From Haliclona indistincta (taxonomy: Eukaryota; Porifera; Demospongiae; Haplosclerida; Chalinidae), in the NCBI GenBank assembly GCA_964017065.1, contig OZ024789.1:7506191-7570190 (forward strand): 64,000 bases of DNA, in the 5' to 3' direction. Positions 1 through 11,464 of the stretch are shown here, piece after piece. The position numbers and the translations under genes are program-made. Position 1 is the first letter of the stretch, and each line of letters opens with the position of its first letter. The notes under the pieces were generated by a model. It was given only the letters and a program-made list of their open reading frames with translations. It was not told the origin of the DNA and ran no database searches.

Positions 1-94
1 TGTCCTCCAACACGTGGTCTTCTGTTGCTATTTGATGAATGGTCCTGTGCTTTATTTTCGCATAGATGATACAGTATCATCTTTGATTTTCGGT

Positions 95-460
95 TTGGAG
101 TTGTCGAAAGACGCGGCTACACTTGTGTGAAGCTGGTTAAGTTCACCATCAACGAAGAAAGCGAAATTCAACAGTCTTATCTCGTATCGTTCCTCGCTCT
201 GAAGGTTGTTGACACTTGTTGTCGTATTACAGTCTCTCCACCAACAGGATGGAGAGACTGTAATACAATTGCATCTCTACCAACAGGAATTATCGCAAGA
301 GATGCATGCTCTATTTAGCGCATACACGAAGAAACGGGTGTAAGTAGTATAGTGGTCTCAGTGCTGAATCGATAAAAAGGAAGAATGTTTCACAAAATCA
401 AAAGTAAAGGAAAACCAAGGAATTCTTTCAGACATTGCTTTCAGACATTCCTTCAGGTAT
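95..460 (+). pseudogene. Decayed duplicate of exons 2-3 of the basic orphan gene at 19436-20831
   Basis: Bases 95-165 are nearly identical to exon 2 of the gene at 19493-19614 (reading LELSKDAATLV), but the CGA arginine codon of the parent is TGA here (128-130), and the frame is lost again further on. A second block near 385-460 matches exon 3 of the parent (TKSKVKE region) and also ends at the same GTATTA donor-like site. The rest of the gene is absent and transposons follow directly. This is seen in the sequence. That it is a dead fragment of a duplication is a safe inference. Confidence 0.75.
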
Positions 461-635
461 TATGTTCTATTAATTTTTTTTACTTGCATAATCATTAGTC
501 AGGCGAAACCTAACTCTGGTGTCTAGCTAAGTACCCCTTGTCTCTGTAGACTAGACTTAAGAGTTAGGCCCAGCTTAATTACTTGTAACTAGAACAATCA
601 AAAATAGTTAGAAATTTAAGCACCAAAGGTGCAGA

Positions 636-931
636 TTTTTTAACACTGCATTACAACTTCAACCTAGGGAAGTTGTAAGTGTCCGGAAAGTGTCCGGCTT
701 TAACTACGGAGTCAGGCAGCAAAAGATGGCTTTTGCTGCCTGCCAAAACTTAAGGTACAGGAAACCCAATTGGTGCCACACGCTACGCGTCCCTAGAAAT
801 GTGCACAGCGACAAACGAGACTCTTTTCCTGCATGAGTGCTATTTTCTTGCTGCCATCTTGCTAGTTTAATCCGGACACTCTGCCCACAGGTAAGCTCCC
901 TAGGTGGAAGTTGTAATGCAGTGTTAAGAAA
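636..931. mobile_element. ~300-bp MITE with ~32-bp terminal inverted repeats
   Basis: The sequence starting TTTAACACTGCATTACAACT at 640 returns as its reverse complement ending at 931, followed on each side by the shared CCTAGGGA motif. The copies of TCCGGACA are also inverted. There is no coding capacity. It lies directly beside the larger transposon at 939-3446. Confidence 0.65.
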
Positions 932-938
932 TCTTAAC

Positions 939-3446
939 TACTAGTCAGGTTCACTATGTTCATGAAAACAGTTTCGTTCAAATTTTGTGGAGATTAGTCA
1001 ACCATTACATTTTTGAAAAGCTTATGACATGAGGAATCCAAAAATCAATGTTTGCATTTGCACCGAACCTTATTTGGCCGCTTTTCGGGGACTTAAAAAT
1101 GGCTACCTAATTAATACTAATTAACAGAAATCATAGATGGTTTTCAAACATGATATGTAATAAGTGATCAAAACTCACATAGCAACAGAAAAAGAATTTT
1201 GTGGCAACTAATACTAATCATTATCATCGTCATCACTGCATGTCCGTATCATTTCCAATGTTACTGTCTTCATCATATTTGCACATTCTGTGTCACATGA
1301 GCAGAGTTCTGTGCATGGTAGATTATTCTTCCTGCATGAACATCTTAGTGTAGAGCAATCAGTTTTATACTTGCATCTAACTATAGTTCGATGATGGCCT
1401 GTGCAGGAAGAACCTTTGTAGTGAGTGGCAAAATTTGACCATCTGTGTTCTTGTAGTATCCAAAATTTAGTGGTTCAAAAGGTTGCTGCTGCATTATGGT
1501 AGCTTGGAACCATACTCGGCTTTGTAACCGCACGCGCTTGATGTGTTCCTCAAGTGCTCCATGTGTAGGTGGTAATTTGTTGCTTTCAGCTATAGTTGTT
1601 TGCAGAACAGATGCCATCTTAAATCAGGTAATGCAGATACCCTTTGGACAGTACCTCAAACAAACAATATTAGCCAATTCATCTTTCACTTCCTGTGTAA
1701 AGTCACCTTCCATTGGTAGTTTCATGAGTGCTCTCGGCAAACTCACATCACCTTTCATGAGTACTGTTGAAATCATCTTGTTTTTCCTATCCCTGAAATT
1801 TCCAATGTGGTCTGCTCCATAAAAATTGTGCCTTTTCTTCGCCTAATGCTCTCCAGATTGGTTCAACATCCACCATACCTGAAACCATTGAAACTGATGT
1901 CTTTTTGCAGAGCTTCTCATAGTGTGTCACGGCCAGAACCAAGACATCTGTATCAGGAGAGAAGAATACCAATCGTGCATCAGGACATCGTTGTGATGCT
2001 TTTGCTGCCAGGCAGATCATAAGTGTGTCAGCCTCTTCATGATTGTTATGATCTTCGAAGTGAAGGTTCCCATTGTTTCTGGTATGACCCGAGGCTGCTG
2101 TGATGAATAGCTGAATCGATTCCTTTTGCAATCCAGGATTGCTTTGGCGAGGTAGTCTGTTAGATCTGCTTTTGATTTTTCATGTGATAGAAACCGTGCG
2201 ATTGGAATGTGCTTGATGTCTGTATCATCTGCGATCTTGTATTGCATATAGGAACTATTCCTTGTCGTCGTTTCTCTCTAGTTTTCTCTTTGAGGGAGTT
2301 GGGTTTGTATGTATCAAAGACCAAGATGACTTCACTGAATCCTGCTGTCAGATTTGTGAGCCTGTCATTAAAACTCTTGGCTAGATCTTTTACTGTACTG
2401 AGTCTGAGTCAGTCTGAGTGTCCCTTTCTTAGAGTAGAGATTGATTGCTACGTCCATAATAATTATAGGTAGTATCGTGGTAGCTCTTAGTATCGTGGTA
2501 GCTCTTATTGTGGTAGTTCTTAGAGTAGAGATTGATTGCTACGTCCATAATAATTATAGGTAGTATCATGGATCGAAACGTCTTATCAATGATTATTGTT
2601 TCTGTGCTACGGCAAAAAAGCTACCACGATACTACCTATAATTGTCCCTTTCTTCTTTGCAAACTTCTGAACTAGAACCATTCCATCAACAACAGCAATT
2701 TTTCTAGTTGTACTGTTATTGCCTGCAGATATTTGGCCTGTGTTTCCCAGCTTCTCTAGGTTTTGAATCAGCGTAACTTTTTCGGTGCACGGCAACATTG
2801 ATCCATATGTTGCAAAAGTGCTCTTGGAGTCAGCTCTTGGAGTCATCATCAACATCAACATGCAGCTTTACGACCATACAGATTTTTGGTCTCTTTCATG
2901 TCAATAATCTGATCGTGAATCTTTACTGTCTCCTTCTTGCTGCCAGACAAATACATTTTTTTATTTTGCTTCTTGACTGGGTACATACACATGTGTGATG
3001 AAATTGTATAGCTGGTTGCCTTCTACAATAAATGGATTTCCATGGCTCAATATTGCTGCCTTAATCTTTCTGACAGCTTCATGTTCTTGTATGATAACAG
3101 TAGGTCGATCGCAATACGTGATAAAATTAAATTATTTCACAGCCACTAAAATGACTGAAATCGATAGAATCAAAATTTTATTTTGCTACCACTGAATTGT
3201 TTACATCTGAATACGTAGGTATTGAATTTTAAATGACCTTCATATGTCAAGTATAAGTTAAATTATTTGAAAGTTGCTAATTAATACTCGTAATTTTAAT
3301 ACGCTTAAAAAAGTACAATACAAGCATCTGTGCAAATGCAAACATTGATTTTCAGACTCCTTATGTTATAAGCTTTCCAAAAATATATAGTTTTCCAAAT
3401 CTCCCAAAAATTTGAACAAAATTACATAGTGAACCTGACTATACCA
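939..3446 (-). mobile_element. DNA transposon with ~130-bp terminal inverted repeats and a broken ORF
   Basis: Bases 939-1073 (from GTCAGGTTCACTATG to CAATGTTTGCATTTGCAC) reappear inverted at 3330-3446, framing a 2.5-kb unit. Inside, on the minus strand, are pieces of one protein: 2861-2650 (AVVDGMVLVQKFAKKKG), 2247-2135 (ADLTDYLAKAILD), 2131-1800 (HEEADTLMICLA, then LVFFSPDTDVLVLAV and VDVEPIWRALG) and 1617-1381 (LNFGYYKNTDGQILPL). I know this protein type only as a repetitive, unnamed family in invertebrate genomes. The HEEADT and PDTDV acidic motifs recall PIN/FEN1-like nucleases, which is inference. At least two frameshifts and an insertion at about 2430-2643 break it. Confidence 0.6.
2430..2643. 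mobile_element. Small palindromic insertion inside the 939-3446 transposon
   Basis: The insert is flanked by direct copies of TGTCCCTTTCTT (about 2418 and 2643). It contains the motif ATAGGTAGTATCGTGG twice in direct orientation (about 2464 and 2556) and once inverted (2623-2640). It separates codons of the transposon ORF, so it arrived later. Confidence 0.55.
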
Positions 3447-4398
3447 GTAGTTCTCGAAATCTCAACCTAAAACTGCCATTCCAGTGGGCATGATATGCCG
3501 CCATATTGCGACACGCCCATGTCACGTGACACAAAACCATTATGAATTAGTGAGTTCAGTAAGGATAGAGGATCATAACGGTACCTGAACATGATAGTAG
3601 GACACTTGGTTCCTAAGAAATGAAGCAAAATGTCAATAACAGTTTTTGCTTTTCCGTGTGGAACACTGTATTTTTCAGTAGCCAACCCTAAAGTACTAAC
3701 ATTGAATGAATATTCATGAGGTTGATGCACTTTATTAGCTTTACTTCTGCAGTGGGAGGGGCATTCTGAGTATGCAGCAACTTACTGGCAAAAGGATGCA
3801 AGTTTGAGAGCAATAGCACACGAGATGCTTGCGAGAGAATTGGTCAGAAACTAAAAGGTAAAAATTTTCAGCAAGATTATTTAGTAATTTTAGTTAAGTT
3901 AACTACTTTTGAATTGGAAGCAGGAATTTCTCCACCATTCTAAACTAAAGTTTTAGAAAAACAACTCTTTTCAAGAACAGATATCCAATGCATCATTTCC
4001 AGAGCGATTCAGTATGCACATCATATTTTTTAAGTTAATACAAGCTCCACATAGACAAAAAAAAGAAAAGACGGAACATCTTGTATCAGAAAAACTCATT
4101 CTTTTTGTACTTTTTACATTGATGTGTTATGTGTTTTTGACAAAAAATTTGACAATAAGAATTATTAACTTTCAGTAGCAGTACTCACGCACAAGGTTTA
4201 TGGTACTTTTCTCGTACTTTTACTATGCTGTAGGACAGCTCTGAGGCCTCACACACATAATTATTCACGCCCACGTGAGACCTTGTGGTCAGCAGTTTGC
4301 TTAGAGTTTCTAGCCTCAATAGTGGGCCGGGTGTGGTGAGCAATGTTACTGCTCACCCCACTTGCATTGTGCATTATGCTGATTTCAATGGCATAATA
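3447..4398. other. No gene recognised
   Basis: AT-rich intergenic sequence. An 87-codon minus ORF at 3467-3730 has no recognisable motif and no splice support, and I do not call it. Confidence 0.4.
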
Positions 4399-4486
4399 TT
4401 AGTTGGCAGGTAGCAGTTGGCAGGTATTAGTTGGCAGGTAGCAGTTGGCAGGTAGCAGTTGGCAGGTATTAGTTGGCAGGTAGGAG
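4399..4486. repeat. Minisatellite, 15-bp unit
   Basis: About six tandem units of TTGGCAGGTA preceded by either TTAG or GCAG, so the unit alternates between two variants in a higher-order pattern. Confidence 0.85.
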
Positions 4487-5896
4487 CAGCAACCAGTGAG
4501 GTCTATACATGTATACTAAAGAACTAACACTATTATTGTGCATTACAATTGTACAAAAATGAGCATGTTCAGAAACTTGCTCTAAAATTTGTCTGAGAAA
4601 TGGAGTACAAATTACCATGATCTGATCTCTTGGTCTTAGTCATGTGGTTTCCTGAGCACTTCATCATCAGGAAACCACCTTCAGCATAATTATGACACTC
4701 AGTCATTTTGTCATTCTTAGTCTGCTAAGACCTCTTCCCAATTCTGGTACTCTATACCAGCTCAAATAGTACATAATATTATTTATTACATAGTACGTCA
4801 TCTTTCACCAATCGGATTGCACTATTCGAGGGTATTAATGTAGGTTATTGACTGCATAGCGTCTTCTATAGCAACAGACCGTTGCGTCTTTGCAAGTTTG
4901 AAAATTCGCGATGTTATTGCGCTCACAGTGATGAACTATGCAATAAATCATTTATTGCCCTACACAACTCGGGCATTAACCAACATTAATGACCTCGGGA
5001 AAGTCGGTTAATGCCCTCGCGTGAGGGCAATAACTAATACAGGTTTCACTTTTAATTTAGCACTTTGTTGTTATTGTGTCCTTCCTGAATTGAAAACTCA
5101 GTTTGTTGCTGATAGTATTCTTAGTAATTTTTCTAGAAAGGAGGAGACTATTTTCAATTTGGTATTTCCAGGAATTAAATGAATTTGATCATCTCACAAT
5201 TGCAATAATTCCACAAATTTATGGGCGTGCTTGTGTAGCGGCTATTCCGATAAATTGACCGCAATGTGGTGAACTATAAAACCTGAATTTTGCAGCGTCG
5301 TTGTTGTTCTTGTCTCGCTTATTTTCTGTAGGTAAGTTCTGGTATTAAACTGTGTAAAAGTCATAATAATTTGTGGACTCGTGCTATGAATTTTTATATT
5401 TTTAGCTGGTGAGAACTACTGGACTTATTATTCCAGATTTCAAAATAATCTCATGATGCAAGTATGTGTTTAACAATTACAAGATTTAAAACTGTTCATT
5501 AATTCAGGCTTGGGGTCAAATACTGTTATTTGTATTTCAACCATCTATATAATTATTTGTATTTAGCTATTCAAATGCACACTGATGAATTCCTTTGCAT
5601 TGCAAAACTAGTGCCTAATTGTGCCTGCACAGGTACACCTGTCAAATGACTATTTTAGCACTACTGACTGTTCTGGCCAGACTTTTCGACAAGACTTTTG
5701 AGTATAATTGTTGTTTGTAGCTGTGTCCTGCATTACCTTATGTGTCTCAATAGATATTACAGTCCCTACTACAATGGCTTCATATTCAGCTAATCCCATT
5801 GCGGCCTTGAATAGGAACATACATGTCTGAGAACTTAATAGTAATTAAATTCATAGTATTACCAAGAAAATTATGTAATATCTATGGTGTCTCTAA
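4487..5896. other. Intergenic, no gene recognised
   Basis: Contains a short hairpin at 4646-4679 (GTGGTTTCCTG with its inverse) and inverted GGGCAATAA motifs around 4950-5035 that look like a decayed MITE. No ORF of substance or splice pattern is visible. Confidence 0.4.
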
Positions 5897-6324
5897 CAGG
5901 GTTGGGGTGAAGTACTTTTGAAAGTATTTAAGTAAAGTACAAGTACTTTCAGAAGATACTGAAGTACGAGTACAGCAAATTTTGCCTTGGGACTTAAATA
6001 CAAGTACAAGTACAGTTTTAACTGTGAGCTTGTCAAGTTTGTTGGAGGAATGACTTCATGTTTATGCAAGTCATTTCACTGTTCACACTTTTATAAACCC
6101 AAAGTCCAAAACTATGGCTAATACATACCGTTACTTATTCAAAGTGGATTGATATTAATTATATTTAAGTACAAGTACAAGTACAAGTACAAGTACAAGT
6201 TCAAGTACAAGTACAAGTACAAGTACATCCATAAAACTGATATAGGACTTAAGTATAAGTACAAGTAAGGCAAAATTGTACTTAAGTGCAAGTACAAGTA
6301 CCAATGTACTTGGCCCCAACCCTG
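5897..6324. mobile_element. TIR element with internal AAGTAC repeat
   Basis: It starts CAGGGTTGGGGTGAAGTAC and ends with the inverse GTACTTGGCCCCAACCCTG. The sub-terminal GGCAAAATT motifs are also inverted. The interior is dominated by AAGTAC in both orientations, with a near-perfect array at about 6165-6226. CAG/CTG termini suit a hAT-type MITE, but no clear 8-bp target duplication is seen. Confidence 0.6.
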
Positions 6325-6888
6325 GAGAGATTCATTATGTCTACTTGTAGTTCATAAGACAGCTCTGACTAAAACTATGTTATAGCTTGTAATTACAACT
6401 ACTGAAGTTGGCAAGTTAATCGTCACTGTCAAATTGTCAATGCATGCATGATGATAACAGCCATACACTGTTTCACTGTATTATTGTTACTTTGTGGCCA
6501 ACATCAAAGGCACAGTCTAGACTCTAATCTCTGTATTTTTATGAGCGTAATATCTAATACATTGCAGCCAGAGTTTGTGCGCCACAGTCACAATTTATTT
6601 ACATTATTAACTGAATGATGCTCAAGAATGATAGCAATGCTGTTTTGATCACGTTGGTGCTTTTTTGGGTGAATAGTTTTGACAATCAATTCTCTATCTT
6701 CATCTCTCTGTACTGCAAAAACTAAAAGAGGTAAGGATGGGGTAAGGTAGCTTAAACGAAAGCTCTTGGGTAGTAGTATCCATTCCGCAACATACCTACC
6801 GTCCAAATTGTCCTCTAAAGACGAAGCAGACCAGGAAAGTTGCAATGTATTTTGATTTACCCTACGTGCAGCAACGTCAGAATAAATT
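6325..6888. other. Intergenic, no gene recognised
   Basis: No coding or repeat structure that I can support, apart from the 9-bp duplicated target GAATAAATT at 6880-6888 belonging to the next element. Confidence 0.4.
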
Positions 6889-7295
6889 GGGACGCTGTAA
6901 AATGCGGAATAACGGAATTGCGGAATAACAGAATTGTTACTACTACTAAGCCCTAAACCCAAGACCCTAAAACCTTCGCCTAACAGCGCCCAGTATGGAC
7001 CTAACGGCGCCCAGTATGGACCTAACAGCGCCCAGTATTCGCCTAACACTAAACAGCGCCCAGTATTCGCCTAACAGCGCCCAGTATCCGCCTAACAGCG
7101 CCCAGTATTCGCCTAACAGCGCCCAGTATTCGCCTAACAGCGCCCAGTATTCGCCTAAGGTGCCAGAATAGTACTGGGCGCCGTTAGGTCCATACTGGGC
7201 GCTGTTAGGCGAATACTGGGCGCTGTTAGGCGAAGGGTTTAGGGCTTAGTAGTAGCAATTCTGTTATTCCGCTATTCCGCATTTTACAGCGTCCG
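6889..7295. mobile_element. 407-bp foldback element with 9-bp target duplication
   Basis: The ends GGGACGCTGTAAAATGCGG and its inverse give terminal repeats of ~70 bp, flanked by perfect GAATAAATT at 6880-6888 and 7296-7304. The interior is a minisatellite of CGCCTAACAGCGCCCAGTAT units, read forward up to 7158 and inverted after 7171, so the whole element can fold into one long stem. A 9-bp duplication suits MULE- or Merlin-like transposition; no transposase is present. Confidence 0.85.
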
Positions 7296-7848
7296 GAATA
7301 AATTAGCTTCCGGCCCCTAGGTACTATATACTATACAATGCGTGGGTGTATACGCATGCGCATTCTATGCCTCGCGCGCAGCAAGATGGCTTGCTACAGC
7401 GGTTTTCCGAGATCTTGCAATACTGTACCGTCAAGCGTCGCACGCATGCGTGTTCGTAACTCTGTTTGTGAGAAGATAACAATTGTGTACACCCGCAGAG
7501 AAGTTAGAAGTAGACGTCTACTACTTTCTTCCACCGTGATTCGAGCTGCCTAGCTGTCACAAGAGCTCTGAGAGCTGCAGCTAGCTAGATTGTGCGTCAA
7601 CACTGTGTATTCGAAGTGCCCGTTGCTGTTTGAGGGCATTGCGTGCCCATTTGCAATCCAAGAATCGCTCGCTCGAAGGCATTGCTTGTCTAGGAGTGGA
7701 GCCAGCCAGCGTTCCCAAAGTATTTTGTATTCCGAACCGTTTGGGATCGTTCGCTCAAGGCACTGTGTGCTCACGAGCGAGCTGAGCGTAGGATTACTGT
7801 AAGAAGGTATCACTCGTCGATTGCATCGTTTCCTGTCAACAAGCGCTT
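7296..7848. other. CpG-richer stretch, possible unrecognised exon or promoter
   Basis: Unlike its surroundings this stretch is CpG-rich (for example CGCATGCGCATT and CTCGCGCGCAGCAAGATGG around 7350-7390) and open in several short frames. An ATG at 7386 opens a 55-codon frame ending at 7553 with no domain I recognise. It could be an old promoter or 5' exon, or part of another repeat. Confidence 0.25.
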
Positions 7849-7857
7849 GGTTTTTCG

Positions 7858-9244
7858 TAGCCTCGCCTCCAGGCGGGAGGTGGTAAAACCAGGAACGGGG
7901 AAATGGGGAATAAGAAACGGAAACGAGGAAATGAACAACTTTCCCGAGCTAAGCTGGTTTAGGACGACCCTTAGGCTAGGGTCCGTAATGAAAAAAACGA
8001 GTGTTACAGATTCAGCGGGATTGCGTCTCAGCGTGTAAAGTGGGTTGACCCGAACATAGAACAGGTAAAGAGAGAAGCGCCAAGTCCTTCATTTTTGCAG
8101 GAAAAACAAAAGACTTAAAATAACGTGGGCGGAGCTAGCCAATCGCAATTAAAATGCTTTTTATTCGAACAACATTCAACGCCGAAGCTTAGTGATGTTC
8201 GTAAGGACGCTCAGAATCATACTTTCAAGAATTCCGAGGTCTTGGACGTCGCAGCGTACTTCGTGTGTTCATAATTTGAAAGGGGGCGGGGCTCCCAAAA
8301 CGGCGAAAAATACTCTTTGGGCTCGAGCGCCTTTGTACATTGTGCTGCAGCAACCCTATTGCAGATTTAACTAAGTTAGGTGACAATGTATCTACATAGC
8401 AAGTTTTATGACGTTTATGCATTTCCTTCCATCTGGCTTAAAACTTTTAACATTTTTTGAGCCAGATGGAAGGAAGGATGTAAAGTTTATAAAATTTGCT
8501 GTGCAGATACATTTTCACCTAACTTAGTTAAATCTGCAATAGGGTTGCTGCAGCACAATGTACAAAAGCGCTCGAGCCCAAATAGTATTTTCTCGCAGTC
8601 TCGGGAGCCCCGCCCCCTTTCAGATTATGACCTGGAAACAACACACGAAGGACGCTGCGACGTCGAAGACCTCGGAATTCTTGAAAGCATGATCCTGAGC
8701 GTCCTTACGAACATCACTAAGCTTCGGCGTTGAATGTTGTTCGAATAAAAACCATTTTAATTGCGATTGGCTAGCTCCGCCCACGTTATTTTAAGTATTT
8801 TTGTTTTCCTGCAAAAAGGAAGGACTTGGCGCTTCTCTCTTTACCTGTTCTATGTTCGGGTCAACCCACTCTACACGCTGAGACGCAATCCCGATGAATC
8901 TGTGACAGTCGATTTTTTCATTGCGGACCCTACTTAGGCTTACCAAGGGCCGAAGGCCCGGTTTAACCCTCCCGACGATCCTTAGGCTTACCAAGGGCCG
9001 AAGGCCCGGGTTAGGACGACCATCCCGACGATCCTTAGGCTTAGTAAGGGCCGAAGGCCCGGTTTAGGACGACCCTCCCGACTTTGCGCAGTTAGGCGAA
9101 GGTTTTTAGGGTCTTGGGTTTAGGAGTTTCTAGTGCAATAATGGCGCCATTTCTTCATTTCCTCGTTTCCGTTTCTCATTTCCCCGTTCCTGGTTTTACC
9201 ACCTCCCCCTCCAGGCTAGATATCATGGCCTGGAGGCGAGGCTA
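7858..9244. mobile_element. 1.39-kb foldback element with 9-bp target duplication
   Basis: Left end TAGCCTCGCCTCCAGG, right end its inverse, flanked by GGTTTTTCG at 7849-7857 and 9245-9253. The arms pair almost throughout (for example CTTAGTGATGTTCG at about 8189 against its inverse at about 8708), with the turning point near 8450. The right arm is longer because it holds three copies of a ~55-bp GGGCCGAAGGCCCGG-containing minisatellite (8938-9080). No transposase ORF is present. Confidence 0.85.
8938..9080. repeat. ~55-bp minisatellite also found inverted at 11210-11430
   Basis: Three units built from CTTAGGCTTACCAAGGGCC, the self-complementary GGGCCGAAGGCCC and CCTCCCGACGATC. The same unit, in the opposite orientation, makes the array at 11210-11430, and a fragment lies at about 7955-7975. 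Confidence 0.8.
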
Positions 9245-9412
9245 GGTTTTTCGTGGCTAAGCGCTGGAGGTGATTATTATGGGATGGACTAAGTAAACTA
9301 AATCCTAAACCCAAGACCTTAAAACACTTCGCCTAACTGCGAAAAGCCAGGAGGGTCTTCCTAACTAACTAAGGATCGTCGGGAGGGTCTTCCTGACTAA
9401 CTAAGGATCGTA

Positions 9413-9482
9413 TTGAGCCACCGAAACCTGATGCCAACTTGACTTTGGAACTAAGCTTTATAGTGATATTCTATTATAATAC
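9413..9482 (-). repeat. Partial SINE, same family as 11465-11640
   Basis: Shares GAGCCACCGAAACC and the following CTTTATAGTGAT with the tRNA-like repeat at 11465-11640 but lacks its B box. It is preceded by two GGAGGGTCTTCCT units. Confidence 0.45.
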
Positions 9483-9536
9483 ACATGCGCGGGCATGTCA
9501 CGTGCTTCCTGCCCGTGACGTCACACATCCGCACCT

Positions 9537-10390
9537 CAGGTACAGGCATAGATACAGTATACCAACAGGGATTAGCAACGCCAATACATTTTGTATTACG
9601 AGCTGATTTACATCCTCGTTACGGGTTAAATATTAACCGTTGCCTTGCAACGAGCTCGTTGCTAAGCTAGCTCTTGACGACAGTGCTAAAAAGAGTCACT
9701 GGCTCGGCACGTTGTCGAGCTCTGGTGATTGACTAGTACGTTCTGCCTACACTTTGATAGTAAAGGCGACTTGAGTACTGTTTCGTTTTGATCGCTAACC
9801 GGCGAAGCGGTTGTTGGTTGCAGGACGAGCGTTGTAAAACGCTAACAAACAGTTTGTTTACTCTGCTGAAAAGTGGTTCTGTACCTGTTACTAGTTTTTA
9901 GTTGTGCTTCGGTCCATTCTTTGCTGATAACATGTTAGTTCGTACATGTCCTCGTGAGAATAGCGCATTTTTTATTCTCGATCTCACACAGTGTAGCGCT
10001 GTCGCACTAGACAAACTAAGGAATTCAGCCCTACGGTACGGGTTTTTCTGTACCTCTTCTGACAATAGAAACACTCTGGCTGATCTTGTTTTCAGTTTAT
10101 CCTCGAGAAGAAAGGCCGTTCTATGAGAATAACTGTGCTGAAAGAAGATCTTGCTTTTAACATTGGTTTTCTCGTGCTTTGAATCCTTCGTTGTACTGAC
10201 AATTTTCCTGCCTTCGCGTTACAGCAGTCCTACCCACACACGCGATTTGTCAAGCCATGCTATTCGGCGGGCACTACTCTTCGCACGCTGTGCTCTAACA
10301 CGTTGGAAATTTAACCCGTAACACGGATGTAGTTGAAATTCCTGTCCGTTGCTAATCCCTGTGAGTATATTGTATCTATGGTACAGGTTG
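9537..10390. mobile_element. Element with ~80-bp inverted terminal repeats
   Basis: AGGTACAGGCATAGATACAG at 9537 onward, including CAGGGATTAGCAACG and GTTACGGGTTAAAT, recurs inverted at 10307-10390. The interior has small ORFs (for example 74 codons at 9902-10126) that I do not recognise. Confidence 0.5.
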
Positions 10391-10427
10391 GGTGAGCTTA
10401 GTCTATCCCTGATTATTATGCCTCGGT

Positions 10428-10482
10428 GGGCGGAGCCACGAGGCATACAGTAATCGCGTTGTCTGTCTGTCTGTCTGTCTGT
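10428..10482. repeat. Palindrome TATGCCTCG...CGAGGCATA plus (GTCT)n
   Basis: A short perfect hairpin (TATGCCTCG with its inverse, GGGCGGAGCCAC loop) is followed by five GTCT units. The 147-codon minus ORF running through it is an artefact of the repeat. A related ATGCCACG hairpin lies at about 41793-41815. Confidence 0.6.
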
Positions 10483-10699
10483 TACACCATTTTTGCGGCG
10501 CACGCTGGAAGGTAAGCTCTGAAACTTGCAATGCAGGTAGAACTCGATATTATCTCGGTTGTGAACTAGCGAAAGTTCGATGCAAAGCTTTGTTCTAGAG
10601 TTATGGCGCGGTTTGCTTACTTTGTTTACCGTTGCTGGCGATCTGGACTTCTCCAAAGGCAAAGCTGTCCACAGTTGACTGCCTAGAAGCTGATAGGTT

Positions 10700-11083
10700 A
10701 GAATTTTACTACAGGATAGCAGCGCAGGTCCAGAGAAATCGTGTATGGAAGCTATCCTTTGCCATCGATGTCATCGGCAAATGGAACTCCATTCCTGGTC
10801 ATATAGTATCCATCTCCACAACTTCTACATTTAAATTGTTATTAAGGCACTTTATTTACCAATAACTCTCATTAACCTTTGTTGCTTGTATATGTTTTGT
10901 CGTGTTCCTTTTTCTATTTATTTCTTTTTGTTATTGTTTCTGACTTCATTGCTAAGTTTATTTGTTTATCTGTCTTTGTTCCTTTGTGTGTCCTGTTTTT
11001 CTTTTTTCTCACTGGTTGGCCTTTATATTAGCTTTGCTAGTTGGTCACACCTGCCTTTGGCAAAGATTTAAAAAAAAAAAAAA
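10700..11083 (+). mobile_element. 5'-truncated LINE 3' end with poly(A)
   Basis: The frame at 10632-10865 ends in a segment reading NRVWKLSFAIDVIGKWNSIP, which resembles the last conserved block of many LINE reverse-transcriptase ORFs (a W-N-S-I-P type motif followed by a short basic tail). About 200 bp of untranslated sequence and a run of ~15 A follow, ending at 11083. The call is by pattern memory only. A chance ORF next to an A-run is the alternative. Confidence 0.4.
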
Positions 11084-11190
11084 ATCTCGCTCGTGGTATG
11101 CGTGTGCTGTGCATGCTAAAAGAATCCCACTATGCACCGCGAAGCCGGGGGGCGTGTCCCGTTTTCACGCCATCAAAGTTCAACATACAA

Positions 11191-11430
11191 CTAAACCCTA
11201 AACCCTAAACCCTAAACCAAACCCTCCTAACCCGGGCCTTCGGCCCTTGTAAGCCTAACCCAACCCTAACCCTAAGGATCGTCGGGAGGGTGTCCTAAAC
11301 CGGGCCTGCCCTTCGGCCCTTGATAAACCTAAGGATCGTCGGAAGGGTCGTCCTAAACCGGGCCTTCGGCCCTTGATAAGCCTAAGGATCGTCGGGAGGG
11401 TCGTCCTAAACAGGCCTCACTAAGAAGAGG
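11191..11430. repeat. Telomere-like CCCTAAA run and ~55-bp minisatellite
   Basis: It begins with about three CCCTAAA units, then four diverged units containing the self-complementary GGGCCTTCGGCCC and GGATCGTCGGGAGGG. It is the inverse of the array at 8938-9080. Confidence 0.8.
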
Positions 11431-11464
11431 CTAAAAACTTGATTTGTACTGAAAAGAAAAACAA

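Noticed and set aside
4399..4486. Short regular repeat as a possible CRISPR or binding-site array
   Set aside because: A simple 15-bp minisatellite with no spacers.
6588..7049. 153-codon minus ORF with WALLGPYW repeats
   Set aside because: Translation of the minisatellite inside the foldback element at 6889-7295.
10219..10662. 147-codon minus ORF
   Set aside because: Runs through the ATGCCTCG hairpin and the GTCT microsatellite; no domain or splice support.
11191..11215. Possible interstitial telomere marking a chromosome fusion
   Set aside because: Only about three CCCTAAA units within a transposon-linked minisatellite; similar scraps occur at several sites.
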